37,219 nucleotides of DNA from positions 1-37,219 of the forward strand of contig JAPLCW010000116.1 in NCBI GenBank assembly GCA_026392015.1. Direction: 5' to 3'. Under the pieces are notes generated by a model that saw nothing but the letters and a program-made list of their open reading frames with translations, was not told the origin of the DNA and ran no database searches. Within the stretch, counting starts at the first letter, position 1. Each line of letters starts with the position of its first letter. Below are positions 24,441-33,027 of this stretch, piece after piece. Source of the stretch: Candidatus Auribacterota bacterium. Lineage in GTDB: Bacteria; Auribacterota; Tritonobacteria; UBA1439. Made by a program: the position numbers and the translations under genes.

Positions 24441-24646
24441 ATATATAATCTCTTCTTTTTCCAAACTTGGAGTACTCCAGATGCTGAATTTTGTATCTGT
24501 CGGGTAATTCGTCAGTAATAAATTTAATGCTCAATATTTCGGGGAATCCCCTGTGAAAATATGGGGGGACTCATGAGTCAGAGGGTGTTAAAAATATTAA
24601 AAAGGTATACTCAAGGTTATGAACAGCGCGGGCGCGCGGGCCTGGA

Positions 24647-25756
24647 TCAGCGGGCTTTGGTGAACGCCATGACGATTTCGAAGAGGATGAGGAACACGAT
24701 CGTGAGCTCCAAAATAGTTGAGCGCAGGTTGTAGATCTTCATGCTGACCGCATCCGATATATCCCGCAGGGCGGCGAGTTTTCTGTCCAATCCTCTCTTC
24801 CATTCCTCCAGATACAGCCTCCTCCCGATCGCCCTGAATACCCTCGCGGCATAGAGCGTATCGATTGCCTTGAGCGAATTGTCGATCTGATCCACCACCC
24901 AGAGCACATCGGTCATCAAGAGCCTCGTTCGCTTGTCCAGCTGGCGATACCGGGCCGCCCTAAGAAAGGGTATTTTTGTCTTCTCCACCTCGAGGTTGGA
25001 GTAAAGGGTATCCAGTTCCCCGTCGAGCCAACGGTCGTAGTAGCGCATGTCGAGGAGCTGCGTATTCGCGAACTCGATGATGTGGATGTGGTCGTGATAG
25101 TCATCCCTGTCATAGAGGAATGCGCGATCCCAGTCGATGACGAGGAGATCCTCAGGGTAGTAGGAGATGCTGTCGGAGACCGCGTTATGGACCTCCTGCT
25201 CGCTCAGCGGGCGCTTCTCCGCGCGGAGAATCATGGTTATCTCGGGAGCGTACTTCTCCAGTATCCCCCTGCCGGTGAGCGGCTCGTCAATCTCCGAGAC
25301 GTGGAATATCTGGTAATCCTCCACAAGGTCGCTGTCGATAGGCCTGTGGAGCGCGGGAGCAACCAGTTTCTTCAGCTTTTTCAAATAGCGGTTTGCGAGG
25401 GCTGAAAAAACATCGCTCTCGGCGATCACTGCGGACTGTCCGGCGAGATCGTGAAAGGTTCCGCTGAACGGTATCACCAGACTGAGGCTCACCACGCCGA
25501 AATCAAATAGGCGCGCCTGTACGAGCACCGTCGTCGTGGAACCTAGAAGCGGGATCTGTTCCTCGCCGAGTTTGACGATGAGGGGGAAGCTCTCGAATCG
25601 GAGGTAGAGGCTCTGTGAACGGCGCATCGAGAGGACGCCCTCCGTGTCCTGCTTCCTCAGCAGCTGCTCAAGCTTGTCCACTTTCACGGAGTACGCGAGC
25701 TCATAACAGTAAAAGAGGTGGATATGGCCCTTTATAGTGGCTTCCTTGCCGCTCAT
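24647..25756 (-). CDS. DUF155/RMD1-like membrane protein (tentative)
   Basis: 369 residues from ATG 25756 (AAGGAGAAGG upstream; GTG 25759 possible). The overall plan resembles DUF155 (yeast RMD1/RMND1) proteins: an N-terminal mixed domain, a central segment with IEFANTQLLDMRYYDRWLDG, long helices with LEEWKRGLDRKLAALRDISD, and a single C-terminal membrane helix (LELTIVFLILFEIVMAF). No enzymatic motif is visible. The gene lies between two inverted copies of the same MITE, which may have mobilised it or promote its inversion. Confidence 0.7.
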   Translation of the reverse strand: MSGKEATIKGHIHLFYCYELAYSVKVDKLEQLLRKQDTEGVLSMRRSQSLYLRFESFPLIVKLGEEQIPLLGSTTTVLVQARLFDFGVVSLSLVIPFSGTFHDLAGQSAVIAESDVFSALANRYLKKLKKLVAPALHRPIDSDLVEDYQIFHVSEIDEPLTGRGILEKYAPEITMILRAEKRPLSEQEVHNAVSDSISYYPEDLLVIDWDRAFLYDRDDYHDHIHIIEFANTQLLDMRYYDRWLDGELDTLYSNLEVEKTKIPFLRAARYRQLDKRTRLLMTDVLWVVDQIDNSLKAIDTLYAARVFRAIGRRLYLEEWKRGLDRKLAALRDISDAVSMKIYNLRSTILELTIVFLILFEIVMAFTKAR

Positions 25757-25904
25757 CACCTTCTCCTTCTGGCTACAGTTGCGCGGACACCGGAGAGTTT
25801 ATCCCTTGCTGATGCGCGTGACATCCGTTCACCGGAGGATCACGTGAGGGAAGATCGATATGTATCTATTATATCAATATAATGACTTCTGGAAAAGGGG
25901 GGAT

Positions 25905-26039
25905 ATGAAAAAGAGAGAGCGCCTTCCCGGAGCGCCGGAAGGTGTGGATGATGGAGAACTAATGATCCGGTCCATGAGCGAACGGCTTCTTTTTGTAGGG
26001 GTTCGATTTATCGAACCCGTTCTTTACCAGGCAGATTGA
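25905..26039 (+). CDS. Small ORF (44 aa), doubtful
   Basis: ATG 25905 to TGA 26039, with AAGGGGGG just upstream and a TATAAT at 25878-25883 that lacks a convincing -35 box. It starts MKKRERLPGAPEGVDDGELM; the last 15 or so residues are read from a palindromic repeat. It may be a truncated gene or nothing. The rest of the 450-base gap 25757-26206 shows only the repeat at 25994-26067 and the promoter at 26154-26182. Confidence 0.2.
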   Translation: MKKRERLPGAPEGVDDGELMIRSMSERLLFVGVRFIEPVLYQAD

Positions 26040-26067
26040 TGCGGGCTTGATACAACAAGCCCCTACG
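25994..26067. repeat. TGTAGGGG palindrome with two internal hairpins
   Basis: Outer arms TGTAGGGG (25994-26001) and CCCCTACG (26060-26067). Between them lie two separate hairpins, GTTCGATTTATCGAAC and GGGCTTGATACAACAAGCCC, so the single strand can form a three-way junction. Confidence 0.75.
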
Positions 26068-26153
26068 GCGTGAATCGTATGAATCACGGTAATCCTTCAT
26101 GAGCCGCAAATGTCATTACGATAGAGTCGTTGACATATACATTATATAATGAC

Positions 26154-26182
26154 TTGCCTGATGACGTATTTCATGTTAAAAT
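26154..26182 (+). promoter_or_regulatory. Candidate promoter upstream of the M4 protease
   Basis: TTGCCT (26154-26159), 17-base spacer, TAAAAT (26177-26182). Transcription would run through the MITE copy into the protease gene. Confidence 0.4.
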
Positions 26183-26206
26183 ATACATAGAATAATATGA
26201 TGGAAA

Positions 26207-26350
26207 GCAAGGGGTCACTTATGGGGGGTACATTGCTTAATATGTCATTCCTGCACTTCGACTGCGCTCAGTGTAAACTCGAGCAGGAATCCAGGTTTCA
26301 TAGTGGATCCCCGCTTTCGCGGGGATGACAAGTGAAAGGGATACCCCCCA
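26207..26350. mobile_element. Inverted, truncated MITE copy with replaced hairpin loop
   Basis: Reverse complement of the element at 24158-24292. As far as I can read, 26209-26350 is identical to 24173-24290 except that the four-base loop of one hairpin is replaced by a 28-base sequence containing ACTTCGACTGCGCTCAGTG. The outer end is kept (GCAAGGGGTCA), but the 15 terminal bases on the protease side are missing and the protease frame follows directly. Confidence 0.87.
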
Positions 26351-26437
26351 GGCATCACTCTGTACAAGGATGGGAAACCGGTAGATCAGGCCGAGGCCGT
26401 TACAATAGGGAAGGCGCAGTCTCAGACTATAGACAAG

Positions 26438-28507
26438 ATGAATGGGGAGTCACAAGAGCCCCTCTCCGTGAAATACAACGAGAAGGGGGTGCCATTCATC
26501 GTCTCGGGAAGATTTGACCTGGGCGTCGGCGCAACGAAAGGCGGCGCGGGTGAAGAGACCGCGGTGCGCAGGTTCCTGAACGAGAACAAGGACCTTTTCC
26601 GCATGTCTGATGCCCATAGCGAGTTGAAGACCCGCAGCAACGAAACCGATCAGTACGGCCTGCGGACGATCAGATTTACACAGCAGTACAAAGAGATTCC
26701 CGTGTATGGCGGCGATCTCGTCGCGAGCCTTGACAGGGACGGCAGGCTCACCTCAGTCAATGGCAATTACCTGCCTGACATCTCCGTAACCACCGTGCCG
26801 CGCGTCTCCGCGGAAGAGGCACTCGCAATTGCCAAAGCCGTTCTCGGCATAGCCGATGAAAATGTGCGCACCATCATCGGCCCGGAGCTGATGATCTATC
26901 CGAAGGACGGCGTCTATCACCTCGCATGGTGCCTCACACTTGTCACCTCAAAGCCGTTCGCGGAGTGGAAATGTTTTGTGGACGCGCATGCCGGCGCACT
27001 TATCGATAAATGGAATGACGCGAAATATGCAGACGTTATGTTGACGGGTACCGGCGTCCTCGGAGAATCTCTAAATCTGCACGGCTGGAGCATGAACTAC
27101 ACATTTTGTTACTGGCTGGATATCCTTTACTTCGGTTCCCCGTGGTATGATCTGTATGGGGTGGGGGCCAACGGCAATTCACTCATTGACACAAGCAAAT
27201 CAATGTACAACCCCGCCACGCAAATAGGATACATAGATACCCGCAATCTGCTCGGAGGCGACGTGCTCTCAGGCTATTTCCCTACCCGCATGTGTGTGAC
27301 CTCCGTCACCACGAATTATAATTCCATCTATTACGGCTTTATGGCACGGAGCGATTTCTCGGGGCATCATCACGCGGGCATGATATACGATTACTTGAAA
27401 GAACATTTCGGGAGGAACAGCATTGACGGCAACGGCATGAATATGGTTATTAATGTTGATTGCATGTTCGGGTCCGATGCTACGAATGCTATGTGGTCGA
27501 GGGGCGTTGCGGGTCTCGAACAGGGCGCTACGTTTTTTGGCGGGGGTGATGGAGCCACTGCACGTTCACAGTCGGGCTCGCTCAGTTGTGTTACTCACGA
27601 GTTTACGCACGGTGTCACCAACTACACCAGCAACCTAGAATACAAGAACCAATCCGGCGCGATCAATGAGGGATTCTCCGATTCATTCGCGTATGCCCTT
27701 GAGGCGGGGCTGGGCTTCCCAAACCCGGAGCGGTACAATGGAGAGGGATGCTGGCTTGCCTCTCCGGGCTATTGCCGGAACCTTCAGGATCCGCACCAGG
27801 GATATAATCCCAATCCGTATTCGTTCGGCGCATGGCCTGCCACCATGGACGAGTACCAGAATGTTCCCGAGAGTCAGGACAATGGGGGAGTGCACATCAA
27901 CCAGTGCATCATCTCTCACTGCTTCTACCTGATCTGCCAGGCGATCGGCGTCGCAAAGGGCGAGCAGATATGGTACAAGACGCAGACGCAGAAATGCACG
28001 ACGACAACTAACTTCACGCAATTGAGAGAACTGGCGCTCAGCGCCTGCAGCGATCTCGGATACGGAATAGGGAGCGGCGAGTACTCCGCCGTAATGAACG
28101 CCTTTGCCTCCATCGGCATCGGCGGAATGGACGGAGGGGGTGGGGGTGGAGGCGGCGCGGGGACCGTCTACCACGCGGGCGATGCTCTTACGGTGACGGT
28201 CACGGTACCCGCGATATCCGGTTCCGCCATATTTGACGGTTACTCCGTGGCGCTCCTCCCCAGCGGAGGAGTGATGGCCGTTTGGAATAATGCGGTAACG
28301 CCATATAAGGCGCCGATCGCGACGAGAGTTCCCGGCTTCTCGGGAGGGACCTACACTCTTCTGAGCACCACAATCCCCCCGGGAACGCAGCCGGGTACCT
28401 ACACCTTCGTTGTAGCGCTCATCTACACGGGACAGAATCCGCGCAACTACAAGACAAGTCCCTCGACCGCGGTCTGGTACGCCGAGCGCGCAGTGAATAT
28501 TCAGTAA
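26438..28507 (+). CDS. M4 (thermolysin-type) metalloprotease, 5' end probably lost
   Basis: 689 residues from ATG 26438; the frame is open from 26336 and the bases 26351-26437 look coding (GITLYKDGKPVDQAEAVTIG), so the true start is missing. FTP and PepSY propeptide regions occupy about 13-190. Zinc site HEFTH (387-391) plus E411 in NEGFSD; active-site H486 in DNGGVHINQ. A Gly-rich hinge (near 566-575) leads to a C-terminal beta-sandwich module (577-689). No signal peptide remains: a truncated MITE abuts the coding sequence at 26350. It may be expressed without export or be a recent pseudogene. Confidence 0.93.
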   Translation: MNGESQEPLSVKYNEKGVPFIVSGRFDLGVGATKGGAGEETAVRRFLNENKDLFRMSDAHSELKTRSNETDQYGLRTIRFTQQYKEIPVYGGDLVASLDRDGRLTSVNGNYLPDISVTTVPRVSAEEALAIAKAVLGIADENVRTIIGPELMIYPKDGVYHLAWCLTLVTSKPFAEWKCFVDAHAGALIDKWNDAKYADVMLTGTGVLGESLNLHGWSMNYTFCYWLDILYFGSPWYDLYGVGANGNSLIDTSKSMYNPATQIGYIDTRNLLGGDVLSGYFPTRMCVTSVTTNYNSIYYGFMARSDFSGHHHAGMIYDYLKEHFGRNSIDGNGMNMVINVDCMFGSDATNAMWSRGVAGLEQGATFFGGGDGATARSQSGSLSCVTHEFTHGVTNYTSNLEYKNQSGAINEGFSDSFAYALEAGLGFPNPERYNGEGCWLASPGYCRNLQDPHQGYNPNPYSFGAWPATMDEYQNVPESQDNGGVHINQCIISHCFYLICQAIGVAKGEQIWYKTQTQKCTTTTNFTQLRELALSACSDLGYGIGSGEYSAVMNAFASIGIGGMDGGGGGGGGAGTVYHAGDALTVTVTVPAISGSAIFDGYSVALLPSGGVMAVWNNAVTPYKAPIATRVPGFSGGTYTLLSTTIPPGTQPGTYTFVVALIYTGQNPRNYKTSPSTAVWYAERAVNIQ

Positions 28508-28577
28508 CGATGATTGGGGAGAGGATTCACACGGATCGGAAAGGTGCTCTGCGGCTTGCATAGTGCGGAGGAGAGCC

Positions 28578-30011
28578 ATGAAAAAATTCTTGTCTCTGAT
28601 GGCTGTCATAAGCCTGCTCGGCGTATGTGGGGCGGAGAGTGAGCATGGAATCATGAGGCCCTCTCCCCAGCAGCTCAAGGAATGGCTTGAAGCATACAGG
28701 AATGCCCCGGCGGCGCCCATGGATAATGCGATTAAACCCCGCAAGGGATCCCTGAGCTTGCTGAACCATCTTCCCTATACTCCCGCCGAACGCGATCAGG
28801 GAATTTGCGGCAACTGCTGGACATGGGCGGGTACCGGCGTGATGGAGATCGCGCATTCGGTACAAAACGGAGTGCATGACCGTCTCTCCATCCAGTACAT
28901 AAATTCATGCGGGACCAACCCGGATGGAGATTATGTCTGCTGCGGGGGGCTGCTGGATTACTTCGCCCAGTGGTATGCGTCGCGGGGGATGGCGATTCCC
29001 TGGTCGAACTCGGGCGCTGCGTACGCGGATATGCACGCGGAATGCTACTATGGCTCCTCTTCCATATCCTGTTCCTCGATCTCGAAACAATCGCAGTATC
29101 AGATAAGCTCCGTAACAAATCAGACCATCAGTACCTTCGGCGTGGGACAAGCCACCGCGATTGCAAATATCAAGAATGTTCTGGATCAGAGCAAGGCCAT
29201 TTATTTCGGTTTTTATATGGCGGATGATGAAAGCTGGAATACATTCATAGACACATTCTGGGATGATTATTCCGAAAGCGCGCTCTGGGACTTTGACAAT
29301 ATGTCGCCCTATGGCGGGGCGGGGTCATCCTGCGGGCGTACGTGGGGAAACGGGGGAGGGCATGCTGTTTTGTGCGTCGGGTATAATGACAGCGATCCCA
29401 ATCCGGAAAATCATTACTGGATCATGGTGAATAGCTGGGGTGTGACCGGCAATCGTCCCAATGGCATATTCCACGTCAAGATGCAGACCGACTATGACTG
29501 CCAGTTATATGATTGGAGTGAGGGGTGGTTTCAAAGCCTGACCTGGGAGACTCTGGATATCAATTTCGGCGGCGCCTCGACACCAACGCCTGCTCCGCCA
29601 ACCCCCACGCCCACTCCCGTCCCTCCTCCGCCGTCGCCCTACTGTGTGACGGTGAGTGCCGACAGAAGCGATCTCTGGGCTTCCGGTGATTTGGTCAACA
29701 TGTGGGCCAATATTCCGGTGCCGATTGGATCGCCATGCTATCTATTTTTCCGGGTCGTTTCACCATATTACGGAACATACTACATTACCGCGGGGAGAGG
29801 TCTCGTCGGTTACCCGGCCCCTTATCTTCCGTCCCCCGTTGTCGTGTCTGAACCGGTAAGCGGCTATTATATGGGGCACCTCTGGTGGAACAACTTGTGG
29901 CCGGGGGTCTACTACCTGGAGGCGGGCGCCGTGAACGCGTACAATCCGCTAAGCCCCTCAGGATTTAACTATCTGTGTGACGTCTACTCACAGCCTCTTC
30001 TCTTCTGGTGA
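28578..30011 (+). CDS. Exported papain-like (C1) cysteine protease A
   Basis: 477 residues from ATG 28578 (GGAGGAG upstream; GTG 28563 rejected). Signal peptide MKKFLSLMAVISLLGVCGA. Catalytic set Q74, C80 (GICGNCW), H262 (GGHAVLCVGY) and N285 (MVNSWG). A Thr/Pro linker (about 334-355) leads to a C-terminal module (about 356-477) with PYYGTYYIT and PGVYYLEAGAVNAYNPL, shared with protease B. No long inhibitory propeptide is visible. The linker suggests a secreted or surface enzyme. Confidence 0.93.
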   Translation: MKKFLSLMAVISLLGVCGAESEHGIMRPSPQQLKEWLEAYRNAPAAPMDNAIKPRKGSLSLLNHLPYTPAERDQGICGNCWTWAGTGVMEIAHSVQNGVHDRLSIQYINSCGTNPDGDYVCCGGLLDYFAQWYASRGMAIPWSNSGAAYADMHAECYYGSSSISCSSISKQSQYQISSVTNQTISTFGVGQATAIANIKNVLDQSKAIYFGFYMADDESWNTFIDTFWDDYSESALWDFDNMSPYGGAGSSCGRTWGNGGGHAVLCVGYNDSDPNPENHYWIMVNSWGVTGNRPNGIFHVKMQTDYDCQLYDWSEGWFQSLTWETLDINFGGASTPTPAPPTPTPTPVPPPPSPYCVTVSADRSDLWASGDLVNMWANIPVPIGSPCYLFFRVVSPYYGTYYITAGRGLVGYPAPYLPSPVVVSEPVSGYYMGHLWWNNLWPGVYYLEAGAVNAYNPLSPSGFNYLCDVYSQPLLFW

Positions 30012-30042
30012 GGCAAAACTATTGAAGGAAAGGATATTTCTT

Positions 30043-31455
30043 ATGAGAGTATATACTATTGTTATCTGCGCTGCATTGCTCCTTGCCACGGCGCCACTGT
30101 CGGCGGTGGAGAAATCGGAACGCCCCCTCGCCTTCACAGATGGCGACACGCTGGAACTTTTACAGGCGAAAATACAGCATAATGGCTATTCATTCCGGGT
30201 CGGTCATAACTGGGTCTACGATATGCCGGCCGAGATGAAGGTGCAGTTTTACAGCCGCCACCCTGGCCGCTTTTCCGCTGCAGTGCCGGAAGATAACGGA
30301 CCGGTCGTGAAACACCTCGGCAATCCGCTTGCCTCTCAGTTCGACTGGAGAAACCGTGACGGCAAATCGTATATAGGACCCGTACGCAACCAGGGAATGT
30401 GCGGATCGTGCTACGCGTTCGGCGCCTGCGCGGCCGCCGAGGGGACATATAACTGGTCGAAGGCTCTCTTCAACGAGAGCTGCGCCGATTTCTCCGAGTC
30501 GTTCCTCGCGTGGTGCCTCGGATCTCTCCCTGAGTATGGCAGCCATTTCTTCGGGTGCGAGGGGGCGGATTTTGATTATCAGGAACTCCAGGCGCTTGTG
30601 GATAATGGTATCTGCGGAGAGCCTTCGTTCCCCTACTCCGACAGCTCGGCGCAAATGTGTCCTTCGGGGGCCTGGGGCGCGCAGAGGGTGAGGTTTGGAA
30701 GCTGGTACCGGGTCGGCTGCAGCGACATCGACGCAATTAAGGCGGCCATCATGAACTATGGGGTCGTCGATGCCGCGGTGGCGGTCTCATCCGCGTTCGA
30801 GGGGTATGCGGGCGGTGTATACGATGACACGAACACAAGCTGCGATGGGGTGCCATGCTACTATGCCCTTACCGATCACGCCATCGCATTGGTGGGTTGG
30901 GATGACAATCCTCCCGAGGGAGGAGGGGGGTGCTGGATATTGAGGAACAGCTGGGGGACGAGCTGGGGCGAGGGCGGCTACATGCGCATCCGATACACCG
31001 CGGCGCGCGTCGCGTGCGAGGTTGCCTATCTCTCCGATCCCTATACCTACGGTCCACCCGCTCCTATCCCCACGCCCGTACCGCCCGTGACCGTAAATAT
31101 AGGAAGGCGTAATTATTTTGCCTTCTCCGACTCCATGAATATCTATGCGAGCGCCGGCGTCATACAGTCCCCCTGCTACGTCTTCTTCCGCATCGTCACG
31201 CCGTACTACGGAACGCTTTACCTGACGTCGGACAACAAGCTGTATTCATCCCCGCAACCGTACATTAAGTATCCGATCACCATCCCCATGCAAATTTCCA
31301 GCTACCACCTTGCGTCGTTGCGGTGGGGTTTCGAGTTCCCGGGGATATACTGGATTGAAGCGGGGGCGGTGAATGCAGCCGCTCCGCTCGATGAGCAGGG
31401 GAACGTTAACTATCTGAACGGCACGTATGCCCGGGAGATATTCTCTCTTCAGTGA
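30043..31455 (+). CDS. Exported papain-like (C1) cysteine protease B
   Basis: 470 residues from ATG 30043 (GAAGGAAAGG upstream). Signal peptide MRVYTIVICAALLLATAPLS. A short propeptide domain (about 30-75, LQAKIQHNGYSFRVGHNWVY) is typical of bacterial C1 enzymes. Catalytic Q118, C123 (CGSCY instead of the usual CGSCW), H279 (DHAIALVGW), N302 (RNSWGTSWGEGGY). A Pro linker (338-348) joins a C-terminal module (about 349-470) homologous to that of protease A. Confidence 0.94.
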   Translation: MRVYTIVICAALLLATAPLSAVEKSERPLAFTDGDTLELLQAKIQHNGYSFRVGHNWVYDMPAEMKVQFYSRHPGRFSAAVPEDNGPVVKHLGNPLASQFDWRNRDGKSYIGPVRNQGMCGSCYAFGACAAAEGTYNWSKALFNESCADFSESFLAWCLGSLPEYGSHFFGCEGADFDYQELQALVDNGICGEPSFPYSDSSAQMCPSGAWGAQRVRFGSWYRVGCSDIDAIKAAIMNYGVVDAAVAVSSAFEGYAGGVYDDTNTSCDGVPCYYALTDHAIALVGWDDNPPEGGGGCWILRNSWGTSWGEGGYMRIRYTAARVACEVAYLSDPYTYGPPAPIPTPVPPVTVNIGRRNYFAFSDSMNIYASAGVIQSPCYVFFRIVTPYYGTLYLTSDNKLYSSPQPYIKYPITIPMQISSYHLASLRWGFEFPGIYWIEAGAVNAAAPLDEQGNVNYLNGTYAREIFSLQ

Positions 31456-31491
31456 GCGGCGGGGGGCCGCAGCCCTGGGGCATACATTCTC

Positions 31492-32715
31492 CTACTCTGC
31501 CGTTTTTCCCTGAGGGGGAGTCTCCACAGGTTTTTCCGAGGACACTGTCGGAATGGCCTGCGATTTCTTTTGCTCCTCGCCCACGGTCACAAGGGGCTTG
31601 ATCCGTTCCAGGATTTTCTCGCCGATTCCGGGAATTTTAGTTAGATCATCCACCGATTTTAGCGGCCTTCTCCGGATGATATCCTCTGCCTTTGTTTTCC
31701 CGATCCGCGGGAGGGTCATGAGCTCTTCGAGCGTTGCGGTATTGAGGTTGATCTTATCCTGTTCCTTCACTATCGTGACCCGATCCCACCTCTTCTCCGG
31801 AGGCGGAGCCTCCCTCTCGGTTTTCACCTGGTATGTTTCGCCGTCGGTGGTGAGGGTGATGGTCCCCTCATAGTCCGTGCGGTAGATCTTTGCCCCCGTC
31901 TCTTCCAGCCGGTCCATGGCCTCTTTGAACGGGAGCTGGAAGACGTTTTTCTCTCCGACGCTGATCACCACGACCTCCGGCTTCACCATTTCGAGGAATT
32001 CGGCGCTCGATGACTTTGCCGATCCGTGGTGGCCTGCCTTCAACACGGTAGACTTGAGTTTGGGCCCGTAGTTCTTTATCATGTCCTTTTCCGCCTCAAG
32101 CTCCGCGTCGCCGGGCAGGATCATGGATACTTTTCCTTCGGTGAGTTTCAGCACTATCGAACAGCTGTTCGGATCCTTGTAGAGATGGTCCGGAGAAATG
32201 ATCTCGGCCGTTATCCCCTCACCCAGATCGAGTTTCTCTCCCCTTTTAGGATTGCGGTACCGTACCTCGGAACGTTTTTTCACCGCCTCCAACAGCTCCT
32301 GGTAAAGGTATGTGGAATGGGCCTGCCCCGGATCGAGGAACTCCTTGATCTCGAGCGGATAGTCGCTCCCTTTTTTCGTCTCGCTAAGCAGGTAGATGAG
32401 TCCACCGATGTGATCGAAGTCGGCGTGCGTCATAATCATGTAATCGATCGTTGATATCTTTTTCGTTTTCAGGAAGGGGAGTATCACTGTTTTCCCCTTG
32501 TCTTTTTTCTTGTAGCCGGATCCTCCCAGGCCGCCGTCGATGAGCACCGTTTTCCCGGAAGGGGCTACAATGAGTGTTGAGTCTCCCTGTCCTACATCAA
32601 GGACGTAGACAGCAAGCGGGGACTTCTCGGATGTCGCGCAGCTCGGGTTGAGGGTAATGACGAGTGCGAGAGAAAGGAACACAGTCACACGCAGCATCGC
32701 AAATGATAATCGCAT
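31492..32715 (-). CDS. ComEC-type metallo-beta-lactamase-fold hydrolase fused to ComEA-type HhH domain
   Basis: 407 residues from ATG 32715 (AAGGAGGTG upstream). Signal sequence ending in LNPSC (Cys26), a plausible lipobox. The MBL domain has LDVGQGDST (39-47), THADFDHIGG (96-105), GDAE (202-205) and GHHGS (228-232). After residue 320 come two helix-hairpin-helix motifs, INLNTATLEELMTLPRIGKT and IPGIGEKILERIKPL, as in ComEA. The pairing suggests extracytoplasmic DNA binding and degradation, perhaps for DNA uptake or scavenging. There are no ComEC membrane helices. Confidence 0.9.
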   Translation of the reverse strand: MRLSFAMLRVTVFLSLALVITLNPSCATSEKSPLAVYVLDVGQGDSTLIVAPSGKTVLIDGGLGGSGYKKKDKGKTVILPFLKTKKISTIDYMIMTHADFDHIGGLIYLLSETKKGSDYPLEIKEFLDPGQAHSTYLYQELLEAVKKRSEVRYRNPKRGEKLDLGEGITAEIISPDHLYKDPNSCSIVLKLTEGKVSMILPGDAELEAEKDMIKNYGPKLKSTVLKAGHHGSAKSSSAEFLEMVKPEVVVISVGEKNVFQLPFKEAMDRLEETGAKIYRTDYEGTITLTTDGETYQVKTEREAPPPEKRWDRVTIVKEQDKINLNTATLEELMTLPRIGKTKAEDIIRRRPLKSVDDLTKIPGIGEKILERIKPLVTVGEEQKKSQAIPTVSSEKPVETPPQGKTAE

Positions 32716-32900
32716 CGGTGCACCTCCTTGAGGGATGTTCCGTGGATCTTCCGGGACATCAGGCTTCGCTTCCCCTATCCCGGATCGGCAACTATTGTAG
32801 GCTACATCGAGGGGTATTATCAATTGCATTTTTCTTATTCATTGCTATACTGGCCGTTGGGCAGGGAACAGCGCCTGCTTCGGAATTTCAATAGATGTAA

Positions 32901-32986
32901 GCCACAGAGGGCACAGAGAAAATTCTATTCAGTGTCTGCAGTGTTACAGTGGAAATATTCTCTGTGATCTCTGTGCCCTCTGTGGT
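32901..32986 (+). repeat. CACAGAGGGCACAGAG palindrome
   Basis: Left arm GCCACAGAGGGCACAGAGAA, right arm TTCTCTGTGATCTCTGTGCC plus CTCTGTGG. Same family as 3459-3537. It occupies the divergent gap 32716-33027; nothing else is evident there. Confidence 0.85.
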
Positions 32987-33027
32987 CAACTATGAATAGC
33001 GATGCTCACTAAAGAGGGGAGGTTGCG

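Noticed and set aside
24331-24534. Minus-strand small open frame downstream of the DUF155-like gene
   Set aside because: Largely made of the CAGAGGCGCAGAGC palindrome; no independent coding signal.
26197-26208. ATG ATG as the original start of the M4 protease
   Set aside because: It becomes in frame if 26209-26350 is removed, but there is no ribosome site or signal peptide and one in three chance of frame match; kept only as a remark.
27683-28744. Minus-strand open frame (353 codons)
   Set aside because: Antisense to the M4 catalytic and C-terminal domains; composition is that of a shadow frame.
31456-31491. Terminator between protease B and the ComEC-like gene
   Set aside because: A GCGGCGGGGGGCCGC stem is possible but no T-run follows on either strand.
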